Shown: positions 24,669-32,038 of the stretch, piece after piece
Layout of the letters: each line of letters opens with the position of its first letter
Numbering within the stretch: the stretch's first letter is position 1
Assembly: GCF_011038795.1 (NCBI RefSeq)
Contig: NZ_JAAKDU010000017.1
Span: 1 to 32,038 of the forward strand
Length of the DNA: 32,038 bases
Reading direction: 5' to 3'
Origin: Streptococcus tangpeifui
Lineage (GTDB): Bacteria > Bacillota > Bacilli > Lactobacillales > Streptococcaceae
Position numbers and translations under genes: made by a program
Notes under the pieces: generated by a model
Told to the model about the DNA's origin: nothing
What the model saw: only the letters and a program-made list of their open reading frames with translations
Databases searched by the model: none

Positions 24669-27600
24669 ATGGAAAGAAAATTACGTTACAAGTTGCATAA
24701 GGTTAAGAAACAGTGGGTGACCATTGCTGTTGCTTCTGCTGGCCTTGCTAGTGTCATTGGCGCTGGTGCTGCCAGTCAGACTGTTTCTGCCGATGACATA
24801 GGAAATGGTGCTTCAGCTAGTGCTGAACAAAACACCTCTGCTAGTCAGAATAAAGAAGTAGTAGATTCTGACGCTGCGCAGGCAACCGATGCCAAGGCAA
24901 CTTCTGAACAAGCGGCAGTAAGTTCAGTAGATACGAACTCAGAAACTGATCAAGTCCAAAATGTTGATGGCGTCTCAGCTAATAATCAACCAGCAGCTCC
25001 AGCAGCCCCACAGGCAGCAGCTTCAAATAATACGAACACAGCTACGTCAGAAGAAGCAAATACGAACACGGCTGTGTCAGAAGCAGCACCTGCTGCTGAG
25101 AATCGTACAGCTGAGAAAGGCGCTGATTTGTCAGACCAAGAAGAGGCAGCAGCGCTTTCTCTTGACAACATCAAAAAAGTTGATGGGAAGTATTACTATG
25201 TCATGGCTGATGGTTCCTATAAAAAGAACTTTGCCATCACTGTTAAGGGTCAACTTCTCTACTTTGATGCTGAAACAGGTGCGCTGTCATCAACGTCAAC
25301 CTATTCGTTTAGTCAAGGGCTAACACCGCTTGTTTCGGACTTTTCGATCAACAATAAAGCTTTTGACTCATCAGCAAAAAGTTTTGAATTGGTTGATGGC
25401 TATTTAACAGCAGAAAGCTGGTATCGTCCGACTAAGATTCTTGAAAATGGTAAGACTTGGGTTGATTCCAAAGAAACTGACCTACGTCCAGTTCTGACAA
25501 GCTGGTGGCCAGATAAGGATACTCAAGTAGCCTATCTCAACTACATGAGCAAGGCTTTGGGGGGCAAAGAAGAATTTACAACTAAAAACTCTCAGACGGC
25601 TTTAAATACAGCCGCTGAAATGATTCAAATGAAGATCGAGCAACGCATCAGCAAGGAACAAGGGACCGCTTGGTTACGTGATGCTATGGCTGCCTTTGTA
25701 GCCACTCAATCTCGTTGGAATAGTGATAGTGAGCAATTTGATAAGAATGACCACTTACAAGGCGGTGCTTTGCTCTATACCAATAATAAATTAACCGAGT
25801 GGGCAGATTCAAAATATCGCTTGCTTAACCGCACACCAACTCGTCAAGATGGTAAGACCCATTACTCTAAGGCTGACGAATACGGAGGCTATGAATTCCT
25901 TCTGGCCAATGATGTAGACAACTCTAACCCAGTCGTTCAGGCAGAAATGCTTAACCAAATTCACTATCTCATGAACTGGGGTTCTATCGTCATGGGTGAT
26001 AAGGATGCTAACTTTGATGGTATCCGTGTTGATGCGGTGGATAATGTTGACGCTGATACTTTGCAGCTCTATACCAACTACTTTAATGCTGTTTATGGTG
26101 TCGATAAATCAGAAGCACAAGCCCTAGCTCATATTTCAATTTTGGAAGCTTGGTCATACAATGATAATTATTATAACCAAGATACCAACGGTGCCGCTTT
26201 AGCTATGGATAATGGGTTGCGTCTTTCGCTTCTTTATACGTTGACGCGCCCACTTAGCGAGCGGACTCCAGGCCTGTCAACCTTGATTAAGTCAGAATAC
26301 GGCCTGACTGACCGGACTAAAGATGATAAGTATGGTGATACTCAACCATCTTATGTCTTTGTTCGGGCGCATGACTCAGAAGTTCAGACTGTCATTGCTC
26401 AAATTATTAAAGAAAAAATTGATCCAACGACAGATGGTTTCACTTTCACTTTGGATCAATTGAAACAGGCTTTTGACATTTACAACAAGGACATGAACAG
26501 TGTTGAAAAACACTATACGCACTATAATATTCCTGCAGCCTATGCTGTCATGCTGTCCAATATGGAATCAGTGACTCGGGTCTACTATGGTGACCTCTTC
26601 ACGGATGATGGTCAATATATGGAAACCAAGTCTCCATACTATGATGCCATCAACACTCTCCTGCGTGCTCGTATTCGTTACGCTGCTGGTGGCCAAACCA
26701 TGGAACATAAGGCTTATACACCTTCAGCCGCTATGAAGGCTAAAAATCCTGATAGCGGAAGTGTGCTGGGTAACAGCGAAGTATTAGTATCTGTTCGTTT
26801 TGGCCAAGATGTCATGTCTGCCGATGATATGACCGGCGGTCAACTGGCTAAAACATCAGGTATGTTCAGCTTGATTGCTAACAACCCTGAATTGGAGTTG
26901 GATGCTAATGAAGAAATCAAGGTTAATGTTGGTAAAATCCATGCCGGCCAAGCGTATCGTCCATTGCTTTTGACAACCGATAAGGGACTGCAAAAATATC
27001 TCAATGATTCAGATACAAACTTGACCAAGGTTGCTGACAAGGACGGTTTCATTACTTTCAAAGGTAGCGAAATCAAGGGTTACAAACAAGTTGAAGTCAA
27101 TGGTTACCTTTCAGTCTGGGTACCCGTTGGAGCTAAGTCTGACCAAGATATCCGTGTAGCTGCTTCAACTAAAGCTAATGCTAAGGGTGACAAGTCTTAC
27201 ACAGCTAGTCAGGCTCTTGATTCACAATTGATCTACGAAGGCTTCTCAAACTTCCAAGATTTTGTTCAAAAAGATGCTCAGTATACTAATAAGAAAATTG
27301 CTGAAAATACGGATCTCTTCAAGGCCTGGGGCGTAACGTCATTTGAAATGGCACCTCAGTATGTCTCAGCTACGGATGGAACTTTCTTGGATTCTATTAT
27401 CCAAAATGGTTATGCTTTTAGTGACCGTTATGACCTTGCCATGAGCAAGAACAACAAGTACGGTTCTAAGGAAGACTTAGCCAATGCACTGAAGGCCCTC
27501 CATGCAGCTGGAATTCAAGCCATTGCTGACTGGGTACCAGACCAAATCTATCAATTACCAGGTAAGGAAGTTGTTACGGCTAGCCGTGTTGATAACTATG

Positions 27601-29207
27601 GCCGTGTAAAAATTGACCAACCGATGGTAAATAAGCTTTACTTGGCTAACACCAAGAGCTCAGGAAAAGATTTCCAAGCAAAATACGGTGGTGAATTCTT
27701 AGCTGAATTGCAAAAGAAATATCCTGAAATGTTCACGGCTAAGATGATTTCGACTGGTAAACCAATTGATTCATCTGTGAAGTTGAAGGAATGGTCTGCT
27801 CAGTACTTTAACGGTACTAATGTTCTCGGTCGTGGTACTGACTATGTCCTTAACGATGAAGGTACTGGTAAGTACTTCACCGTTAATGAAAAGGGTGAGT
27901 TTTTACCAGCTGTACTGACTGGTAATAAGGAAGCTAAAACTGGTTTCTACAATGACGGCAAGGGAATGACCTACTTTACCACTGCTGGTAATCAGGCTAA
28001 ATCTGACTTTGTTACAGTAGCAGGGAACACATATTATTTTGACTACACTGGTCACATGGTTACTGGACCTAACGTTATTAACACGAAATTCTATTACTTC
28101 TTGCCAAATGGTGTGATGCTGAAAGACGCTGTTATGGAAGATGAGCATGGACGTTCTGTCTACTATGGTAAAACTGGCGTTATGTATAAGGGAAGCCGCA
28201 ATAATGAATGGTTTGCGATGACTGATTCCAAAGGTCAATTACGCTTCCGTCATTTTGACAATTATGGCTTTATGTCTGTAGGTTTGGTGACGATTCATGG
28301 TAATGTTCAATATTACGATGAAGAAGGATTCCAAGTTAAGGGAGACTTTGTAACGGATACGGCTGGACAAACGCGGTATTTCGATAAGAATACAGGGAAT
28401 CTTGTTAAAGGGCAATTCTTCAATAAAGATGGTCATTGGTACTATTCAGATGACCAAGGCCTTATCGCTAAGGGGGCGCAAACCGTTAAAGGGCAAAAGC
28501 TTTACTTTGATGCTAAGACTGGTGCCCAAGTCAAGGGAGATTTTGTGACAGATAAGGATGGCAATACTTCCTTCTATCGTGGCGATACTGGTGATTTAGC
28601 TGTTTCCACTTTCTTCTCAACAGGCAACAATGCTTGGTTCTATGCTGATGAAAACGGCCATATTGCCAAGGGTGAAAAGACCATCAATGGTCAAAAGCTT
28701 TATTTTGACACCAAGACAGGTCAGCAAGCTAAAGGTCGTTTTGTTCGTGATGCTAAAGGATTGCGTTTCTATGATGCTGATACAGGTGCTTTGGTGACCA
28801 ACAGCTTCCTAGAAACGAAGGCAGGTTCCAATCAATGGTACTATATGGGGGCAGATGGTTATGCGGTTCGCGGTCATCAAATCATCCAATCTCGTCACAT
28901 GTACTTTGATGCTGAAACTGGTCAGCAAGCTAAGGGAATCGTGGTTACAGATGCCAATGGTCATAAGTATTTCTACGATGCAAACACTGGTGATCGAGTT
29001 ACCAATCAATTCGTTCTCGTTAATGGTAGTTGGTATTTCTTTGGTTATGACGGGGTTGCTGTAACAGGATTCCGTGATATCCGTGGTCAGCATCTCTACT
29101 TTAATCCTGATGGTACACAAGCTAAGGGAACAACTGTAAAAATTGACAACCGTATCTATACCTTTGATGCAGATACTGGTGAACTAACATCCGTTCGCTA
29201 TATTTAA
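24669..29207 (+). CDS. GH70 glucosyltransferase 3 (glucansucrase)
   Basis: A secreted 1512-residue glucansucrase and close paralogue of glucosyltransferase 1. ATG 24669 is preferred to the in-frame ATG 24660, which abuts the ribosome binding site. The signal peptide has RYKLHKVKKQW and ends around VSA (41); a Ser/Ala/Asn-rich variable region runs to about 155; the catalytic core lies about 215-1010; glucan-binding YYFD repeats run from about 1080 to the end. Triad: D455 (RVDAVDNV), E493 (ILEAWSYND), D569 (RAHDSEVQ), followed by T574, predicting alpha-1,6 linkages. It differs from the other two in having Tyr after AWS (AWSYNDNYY against AWSGNDN), next to the acid/base in the acceptor area, and in a 10-15 residue insertion around residues 680-700 (GGQTMEHKAYTPSA). 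GtfT/GtfU names of related species may apply; I cannot decide. Confidence 0.93.
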   Translation: MERKLRYKLHKVKKQWVTIAVASAGLASVIGAGAASQTVSADDIGNGASASAEQNTSASQNKEVVDSDAAQATDAKATSEQAAVSSVDTNSETDQVQNVDGVSANNQPAAPAAPQAAASNNTNTATSEEANTNTAVSEAAPAAENRTAEKGADLSDQEEAAALSLDNIKKVDGKYYYVMADGSYKKNFAITVKGQLLYFDAETGALSSTSTYSFSQGLTPLVSDFSINNKAFDSSAKSFELVDGYLTAESWYRPTKILENGKTWVDSKETDLRPVLTSWWPDKDTQVAYLNYMSKALGGKEEFTTKNSQTALNTAAEMIQMKIEQRISKEQGTAWLRDAMAAFVATQSRWNSDSEQFDKNDHLQGGALLYTNNKLTEWADSKYRLLNRTPTRQDGKTHYSKADEYGGYEFLLANDVDNSNPVVQAEMLNQIHYLMNWGSIVMGDKDANFDGIRVDAVDNVDADTLQLYTNYFNAVYGVDKSEAQALAHISILEAWSYNDNYYNQDTNGAALAMDNGLRLSLLYTLTRPLSERTPGLSTLIKSEYGLTDRTKDDKYGDTQPSYVFVRAHDSEVQTVIAQIIKEKIDPTTDGFTFTLDQLKQAFDIYNKDMNSVEKHYTHYNIPAAYAVMLSNMESVTRVYYGDLFTDDGQYMETKSPYYDAINTLLRARIRYAAGGQTMEHKAYTPSAAMKAKNPDSGSVLGNSEVLVSVRFGQDVMSADDMTGGQLAKTSGMFSLIANNPELELDANEEIKVNVGKIHAGQAYRPLLLTTDKGLQKYLNDSDTNLTKVADKDGFITFKGSEIKGYKQVEVNGYLSVWVPVGAKSDQDIRVAASTKANAKGDKSYTASQALDSQLIYEGFSNFQDFVQKDAQYTNKKIAENTDLFKAWGVTSFEMAPQYVSATDGTFLDSIIQNGYAFSDRYDLAMSKNNKYGSKEDLANALKALHAAGIQAIADWVPDQIYQLPGKEVVTASRVDNYGRVKIDQPMVNKLYLANTKSSGKDFQAKYGGEFLAELQKKYPEMFTAKMISTGKPIDSSVKLKEWSAQYFNGTNVLGRGTDYVLNDEGTGKYFTVNEKGEFLPAVLTGNKEAKTGFYNDGKGMTYFTTAGNQAKSDFVTVAGNTYYFDYTGHMVTGPNVINTKFYYFLPNGVMLKDAVMEDEHGRSVYYGKTGVMYKGSRNNEWFAMTDSKGQLRFRHFDNYGFMSVGLVTIHGNVQYYDEEGFQVKGDFVTDTAGQTRYFDKNTGNLVKGQFFNKDGHWYYSDDQGLIAKGAQTVKGQKLYFDAKTGAQVKGDFVTDKDGNTSFYRGDTGDLAVSTFFSTGNNAWFYADENGHIAKGEKTINGQKLYFDTKTGQQAKGRFVRDAKGLRFYDADTGALVTNSFLETKAGSNQWYYMGADGYAVRGHQIIQSRHMYFDAETGQQAKGIVVTDANGHKYFYDANTGDRVTNQFVLVNGSWYFFGYDGVAVTGFRDIRGQHLYFNPDGTQAKGTTVKIDNRIYTFDADTGELTSVRYI

Positions 29208-29222
29208 ACTTGAATGCGACTC

Positions 29223-29254
29223 AAACAGAGCTGGGATATTCCCAGCTCTGTTTT
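29223..29254 (+). terminator. Terminator after glucosyltransferase 3
   Basis: AAACAGAGCTGGGA (29223-29236), 3-base loop, TCCCAGCTCTGTTT (29240-29253) with four T at the end: a perfect 14-bp stem. Confidence 0.85.
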
Positions 29255-29721
29255 GGTGTGAGTTATTGTTTTTGTATCCAATATAAGTCCAATAAATACT
29301 CAGTTCAAATCAAATTAACAGTTTAGCGGTTCCATTGATTTTAAAAGGATAGCGAACAAGGTGTTCAACACATCTTTTAGTCTAATGGTTTTTTCGCAGT
29401 GGAACTGCAAAAGAGGTTGTGATGACTAGTAATCATGTCAGCTCAATTCCCAACGTAAAAGCTTCACTGGACCTTTTTTCACGTCCCTGCCAATTCAGGA
29501 GGAGGTGAATAGCAACTGTTGGCATTGATTTAATCTAACTATAAATTAAAAGATGGAAATAATAGTAGCAGCCTACTAAATAGTTGTGGCAGAAGAACAT
29601 TCTAGGCCAAATAGGAAACATTTGAGGATAAGGTACTAGATTAGGAATCCGTTGTCTTATAAAATAGATTGGTTGAGGTAACTCAGCTATCATTACTTTA
29701 AGAAGGAAGGATTCAACTTTT
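29255..29721. other. Intergenic region with orphan ribosome binding site
   Basis: No gene of meaningful length. At 29498-29509 there is AGGAGGAGGTGA, an almost full anti-16S match, followed at normal distance by ATA GCA ACT GTT GGC ATT GAT and a stop after nine codons. This looks like the start of a gene whose ATG changed to ATA and whose body is lost. Confidence 0.35.
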
Positions 29722-30042
29722 ATGAAATCACCTATCAAAAAATTTCTTCTCACTTCAGCTTTAGCTGGAGCTATGTTGGCAGCATCTTCAACTGTTTCAG
29801 CTCTCGGTTGGACTGAGACTAATCGCTATGGTACTGCTCCAAATCCTAATTATTATCGTACCTACTATGATTTAAATGTCCATAATGTGGATATTAATGA
29901 CAATGTCATTCCAACGGAAGGAACGGACTTCACCCAATATTATTGGCGTGGTGATAGTAGTTCAAGTTCTACTACCTATGACAGTAAAACTGGTATCACA
30001 ACAACTACTTATTTTACAGTGCGTTACTGGGAAGCAAAATAA
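29722..30042 (+). CDS. Small secreted protein of unknown function
   Basis: A 106-residue exported protein. The N-terminus (MKSPIKKFLLTSALAGAML then AASSTVSA) is a classical Sec signal peptide with predicted cleavage after A27, leaving a 79-residue mature protein. The mature part is rich in Tyr, Thr, Asn and Ser, has no cysteine, and contains GWTETNRYGTAPNPNYYRTY, a Ser-rich SSSSSTT turn and the end YFTVRYWEAK. The alternation of aromatic and polar residues suggests a small beta-sheet protein. Size and signal recall lactococcin-972-like bacteriocins, but their typical pattern is not matched and no immunity or transporter genes follow. A strong AAGGAAGGA site precedes the ATG and a terminator follows. 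I do not recognise the family. Confidence 0.75.
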   Translation: MKSPIKKFLLTSALAGAMLAASSTVSALGWTETNRYGTAPNPNYYRTYYDLNVHNVDINDNVIPTEGTDFTQYYWRGDSSSSSTTYDSKTGITTTTYFTVRYWEAK

Positions 30043-30050
30043 GAGTAGGA

Positions 30051-30081
30051 GAAAGTCTCGATTTAAGATCGAGGCTTTTTT
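30051..30081 (+). terminator. Terminator after small secreted protein
   Basis: AAGTCTCGAT (30053-30062) pairs with ATCGAGGCTT (30068-30077) around a 5-base loop with one G-U pair, followed by T. Confidence 0.8.
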
Positions 30082-30155
30082 GGATCGATTATAGGGACTT
30101 GCTAAAAAAAGCGGACTAACCTTTCTCTGTCCGGATTACTTGGCTTTACTTTTGT

Positions 30156-30161
30156 TATAAT
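30156..30161 (+). promoter_or_regulatory. -10 box of the DUF1858-DUF438 operon
   Basis: TATAAT 27-33 bp before the first start codon; the -35 region is weak. Confidence 0.45.
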
Positions 30162-30187
30162 AAGATTATTAAAAGAGAAAGTGAGTC

Positions 30188-30424
30188 ATGCTGATGACCA
30201 ATACTATAGATTTATCTCAACCGGTTGCTCAAATAGTCAAAGAGCACCCAGAACTAAAAGACATTTTGATTGAGTTGGGTTTCAAACCTCTAGCTAATCC
30301 GGTAATGTTAAAGACCCTCGGCCAAGCTACTAGCTTAAAAGCTGGTTCTAAACTAGCTAATGTTCCTTTGGAAAAGATTAAGCGAACGCTGGAATTCAAT
30401 GGTTATGAGGTGAAAGGAGACTGA
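30188..30424 (+). CDS. DUF1858 domain protein
   Basis: A 78-residue cytoplasmic protein with a DUF1858 domain: IDLSQPVAQIVKEHPELKDI, then LGFKPLANPVMLKTLGQATS and a closing helix LEKIKRTLEFNGYEV. The domain often accompanies hemerythrin/PAS sensor proteins and some iron-sulfur or hybrid-cluster enzymes. The start may be ATG 30188 or the in-frame ATG 30194, which gives MTNTIDLS and better spacing from GAAAGTGAG. It ends one base before the next gene, so the two form an operon and probably work together. Its biochemical role is not known to me. Confidence 0.8.
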   Translation: MLMTNTIDLSQPVAQIVKEHPELKDILIELGFKPLANPVMLKTLGQATSLKAGSKLANVPLEKIKRTLEFNGYEVKGD

Positions 30425-30425
30425 G

Positions 30426-31799
30426 ATGACTGATAATCGTATCGAAATACTAAAAGATATTCTTCTAGACCTTCACCACGGAGCTAGTCCTGAGGCGGTT
30501 CAAGAGCGTTTCGATAAGACCTTTAAAGGCGTTTCGGCTTTAGAAATTTCCCTTATGGAGCATGAACTGATGTCTGATGAAAAATCTGGTGTGACGTTTG
30601 AAGATGTTATGGATCTCTGTGATGTTCATGCTAATCTGTTTAAGAATGCAGTGGAAGAGGTGGAGGTAGCAGATGCTGATCATCTTGGTCATCCTGTTTA
30701 TGTTTTCAAACAGGAAAATTTGGCTTTGAGAGGAGCTTTATTAAGGATTCGGCGGATTTTAGATAATTTGGACCAGTCTGAAAATGAAGATTTCCAAGCT
30801 GATATCATTAAAGGGCTGAAACATCAGTTGACCTTGTTAGGTCAATTTCAGCTGCACTATCAGCGTAAGGAAGATCTCTTTTTTCCAATCATGGAGGCTT
30901 ACGGGCATGATTCCCCACCTCGGGTGATGTGGGGTGTGGATGATGAGATTCGGGACCTCTTTAAAAAATTAGAATTTCAGGTTAACCAGCTTCCAGATGT
31001 TCCAGTTGCTTCTATCAGTCAGGCTTTTGAAGCATTTGCTCATGAATTTGAAGAGATGATTTTTAAAGAAGAATCGATCTTGCTGATGATTCTTTTAGAG
31101 ATTTTTACTCAAGATGACTGGTTGAAAATTGCTGAGGAAAGTGATGCGATTGGTTATGCCATTGTCAGACCTGAGGAGAAGTGGTTGCCCAAGAGAGAGG
31201 ATTTTGAAAAGCATTCCGACCAGACAGAAGGGCAGGGATCTGCTGAGAATTTAGCAGAGCAAGCTCCTTCAGAATACCACTTGTCAGAAGGGCAGGAGCA
31301 AGTCATTGATACACCGGCAGGGCAATTTAAAATCAGTTTCATTCCTAAAACACGAGGAGAGGAAGTTGACCGCCATACTCCTCAGAAATTTACCAATGGT
31401 TACCTGTCGCTTGAGCAGGCCAATCTAATTTTGGACCATCTGCCCTTGGAAGTGACTTTTGTTAATAAAGACGATATTTTTCAGTACTACAACAATAGTG
31501 TCCCTACACAGGAGATGATTTTTAAAAGAAGTCCCAGTCAAATTGGCCGCCATGTTGAGCTCTGCCATCCGCCTAAGGTTTTAGATAAGGTTAAACGTGT
31601 TTTTGAGTTGTTGAAATCAGGCCAAAAAGATAAGGTGACCATGTGGTTTAAATCGCAAAAGCGAGGTCAGTTTGTGTATGTCACCTACGCTGCTGTTCGT
31701 GATCAAGCTGGACATTTTCAAGGGGTACTGGAATATGTTCAAGATATTCACCCCTTCTTTGAGTTAGAAGGAGATAACCAACGTGATATCATCGAATAA
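30426..31799 (+). CDS. DUF438 / hemerythrin-like / PAS domain protein
   Basis: A 457-residue cytoplasmic protein with three parts: a DUF438 domain (about 1-75), a hemerythrin HHE four-helix domain (about 85-235) and a C-terminal PAS domain (about 330-450, LSLEQANLILDHLPLEVTFV to GVLEYVQDI). Candidate di-iron ligands are H90, H133, H144, E149, H206, E210 and E215. Hemerythrin domains bind oxygen, NO or iron, and PAS domains sense small molecules or redox state, so a redox, oxygen or iron sensing or repair role is likely. There is no kinase, cyclase or DNA-binding domain, so it must signal through a partner; the DUF1858 protein encoded immediately upstream (ribosome binding site AAAGGAG inside its end) is the obvious candidate. 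A Ser/Glu/Gln-rich linker (about 255-310) joins the halves. Confidence 0.85.
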   Translation: MTDNRIEILKDILLDLHHGASPEAVQERFDKTFKGVSALEISLMEHELMSDEKSGVTFEDVMDLCDVHANLFKNAVEEVEVADADHLGHPVYVFKQENLALRGALLRIRRILDNLDQSENEDFQADIIKGLKHQLTLLGQFQLHYQRKEDLFFPIMEAYGHDSPPRVMWGVDDEIRDLFKKLEFQVNQLPDVPVASISQAFEAFAHEFEEMIFKEESILLMILLEIFTQDDWLKIAEESDAIGYAIVRPEEKWLPKREDFEKHSDQTEGQGSAENLAEQAPSEYHLSEGQEQVIDTPAGQFKISFIPKTRGEEVDRHTPQKFTNGYLSLEQANLILDHLPLEVTFVNKDDIFQYYNNSVPTQEMIFKRSPSQIGRHVELCHPPKVLDKVKRVFELLKSGQKDKVTMWFKSQKRGQFVYVTYAAVRDQAGHFQGVLEYVQDIHPFFELEGDNQRDIIE

Positions 31800-32038
31800 G
31801 TAAAAAGCCAAAGGCACTGAGCAAGACATCCATGATGGCTCCGCCCTCACCCACAGAATAATGAAAACGGACACACAGCCCTCACTAGGTGTATAATCTT
31901 AGTGAGGGCTTTGTGGTTGACGAGTTAATGATTCTAGTAATCGAGGGCAAAACTGATCCACTCTACTGACGAGCACCCCAAAATATGCGATAAGCATGAG
32001 TATAAAAATACGACTAAAATTCGGTAGATAAGCTCTCT
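31800..32038. other. Right-edge non-coding sequence
   Basis: No gene seen. A perfect 11-bp stem AGCCCTCACTA / TAGTGAGGGCT (31877-31887 and 31900-31910) is followed by only TTG, so it is at best a weak terminator for the DUF438 gene; the loop contains TATAAT. Confidence 0.4.

Noticed and set aside
29722..30042. Assignment of the small secreted protein to lactococcin 972
   Set aside because: Size and signal peptide fit, but the typical Gly-Gly-Trp start, spaced Tyr pattern and adjacent immunity transporter genes are absent.
31877..31910. Right-edge stem as an IS terminal repeat
   Set aside because: No transposase sequence or target duplication is visible before the window ends.

Overview
The window looks like a chromosome segment of an oral mutans-group Streptococcus, closest in flavour to the S. 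downei / S. sobrinus / S. criceti branch. The reasons are three large secreted GH70 glucosyltransferases with the YKLHKVKK-type signal peptide, one of which (20347-24363) I recognise as very like S. downei GtfS, together with low-GC codon use, AGGAGG ribosome binding sites and a streptococcal type I-E CRISPR repeat. Species assignment is inference.

Left part (1-7277): a structured, apparently gene-free stretch (1-1099); two tandem paralogous CPBP-family membrane proteases; a Cof-type HAD phosphatase; a decayed LPXTG-anchored thioredoxin-like gene on the minus strand; thiol peroxidase tpx; and a solitary single-domain HsdS-like protein without hsdM or hsdR.

Central part (7278-16445): glucosyltransferase 1, then a sugar-utilisation cluster: xylose-isomerase-like TIM-barrel protein, PTS EIIBC, DeoR regulator, allulose-6-phosphate/ribulose-phosphate epimerase and RpiB-type isomerase. 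The cluster starts from a good promoter whose -35 region is overlapped by a near-consensus cre site. The gene content fits uptake of a rare hexose as its 6-phosphate and conversion to fructose-6-phosphate, of allose/allulose type; the actual substrate is not established.

Junction region (16446-18777): a short, eroding type I-E CRISPR array (four repeats, three 33-bp spacers, no cas genes), fragments of decayed genes, a RelB/ParE-like toxin-antitoxin pair and a probable IS3-like remnant. This is a scar of past mobile DNA.

Right part (18778-32038): mntH, gtfS, glucosyltransferase 3 (a close paralogue of glucosyltransferase 1), a small secreted protein of unknown function, and a DUF1858 / DUF438-hemerythrin-PAS pair. 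All three glucosyltransferases keep the full catalytic triad and carry Thr at the position known to favour alpha-1,6 (soluble) glucan, so together they would build a dextran-rich extracellular matrix from sucrose.

I see no clear-cut new multi-gene system. The best candidates for a second look are the cre-controlled rare-sugar cluster with its unassigned TIM-barrel enzyme, the CRISPR remnant with an internally expanded repeat, the orphan HsdS half-subunit and the unknown secreted 106-aa protein.
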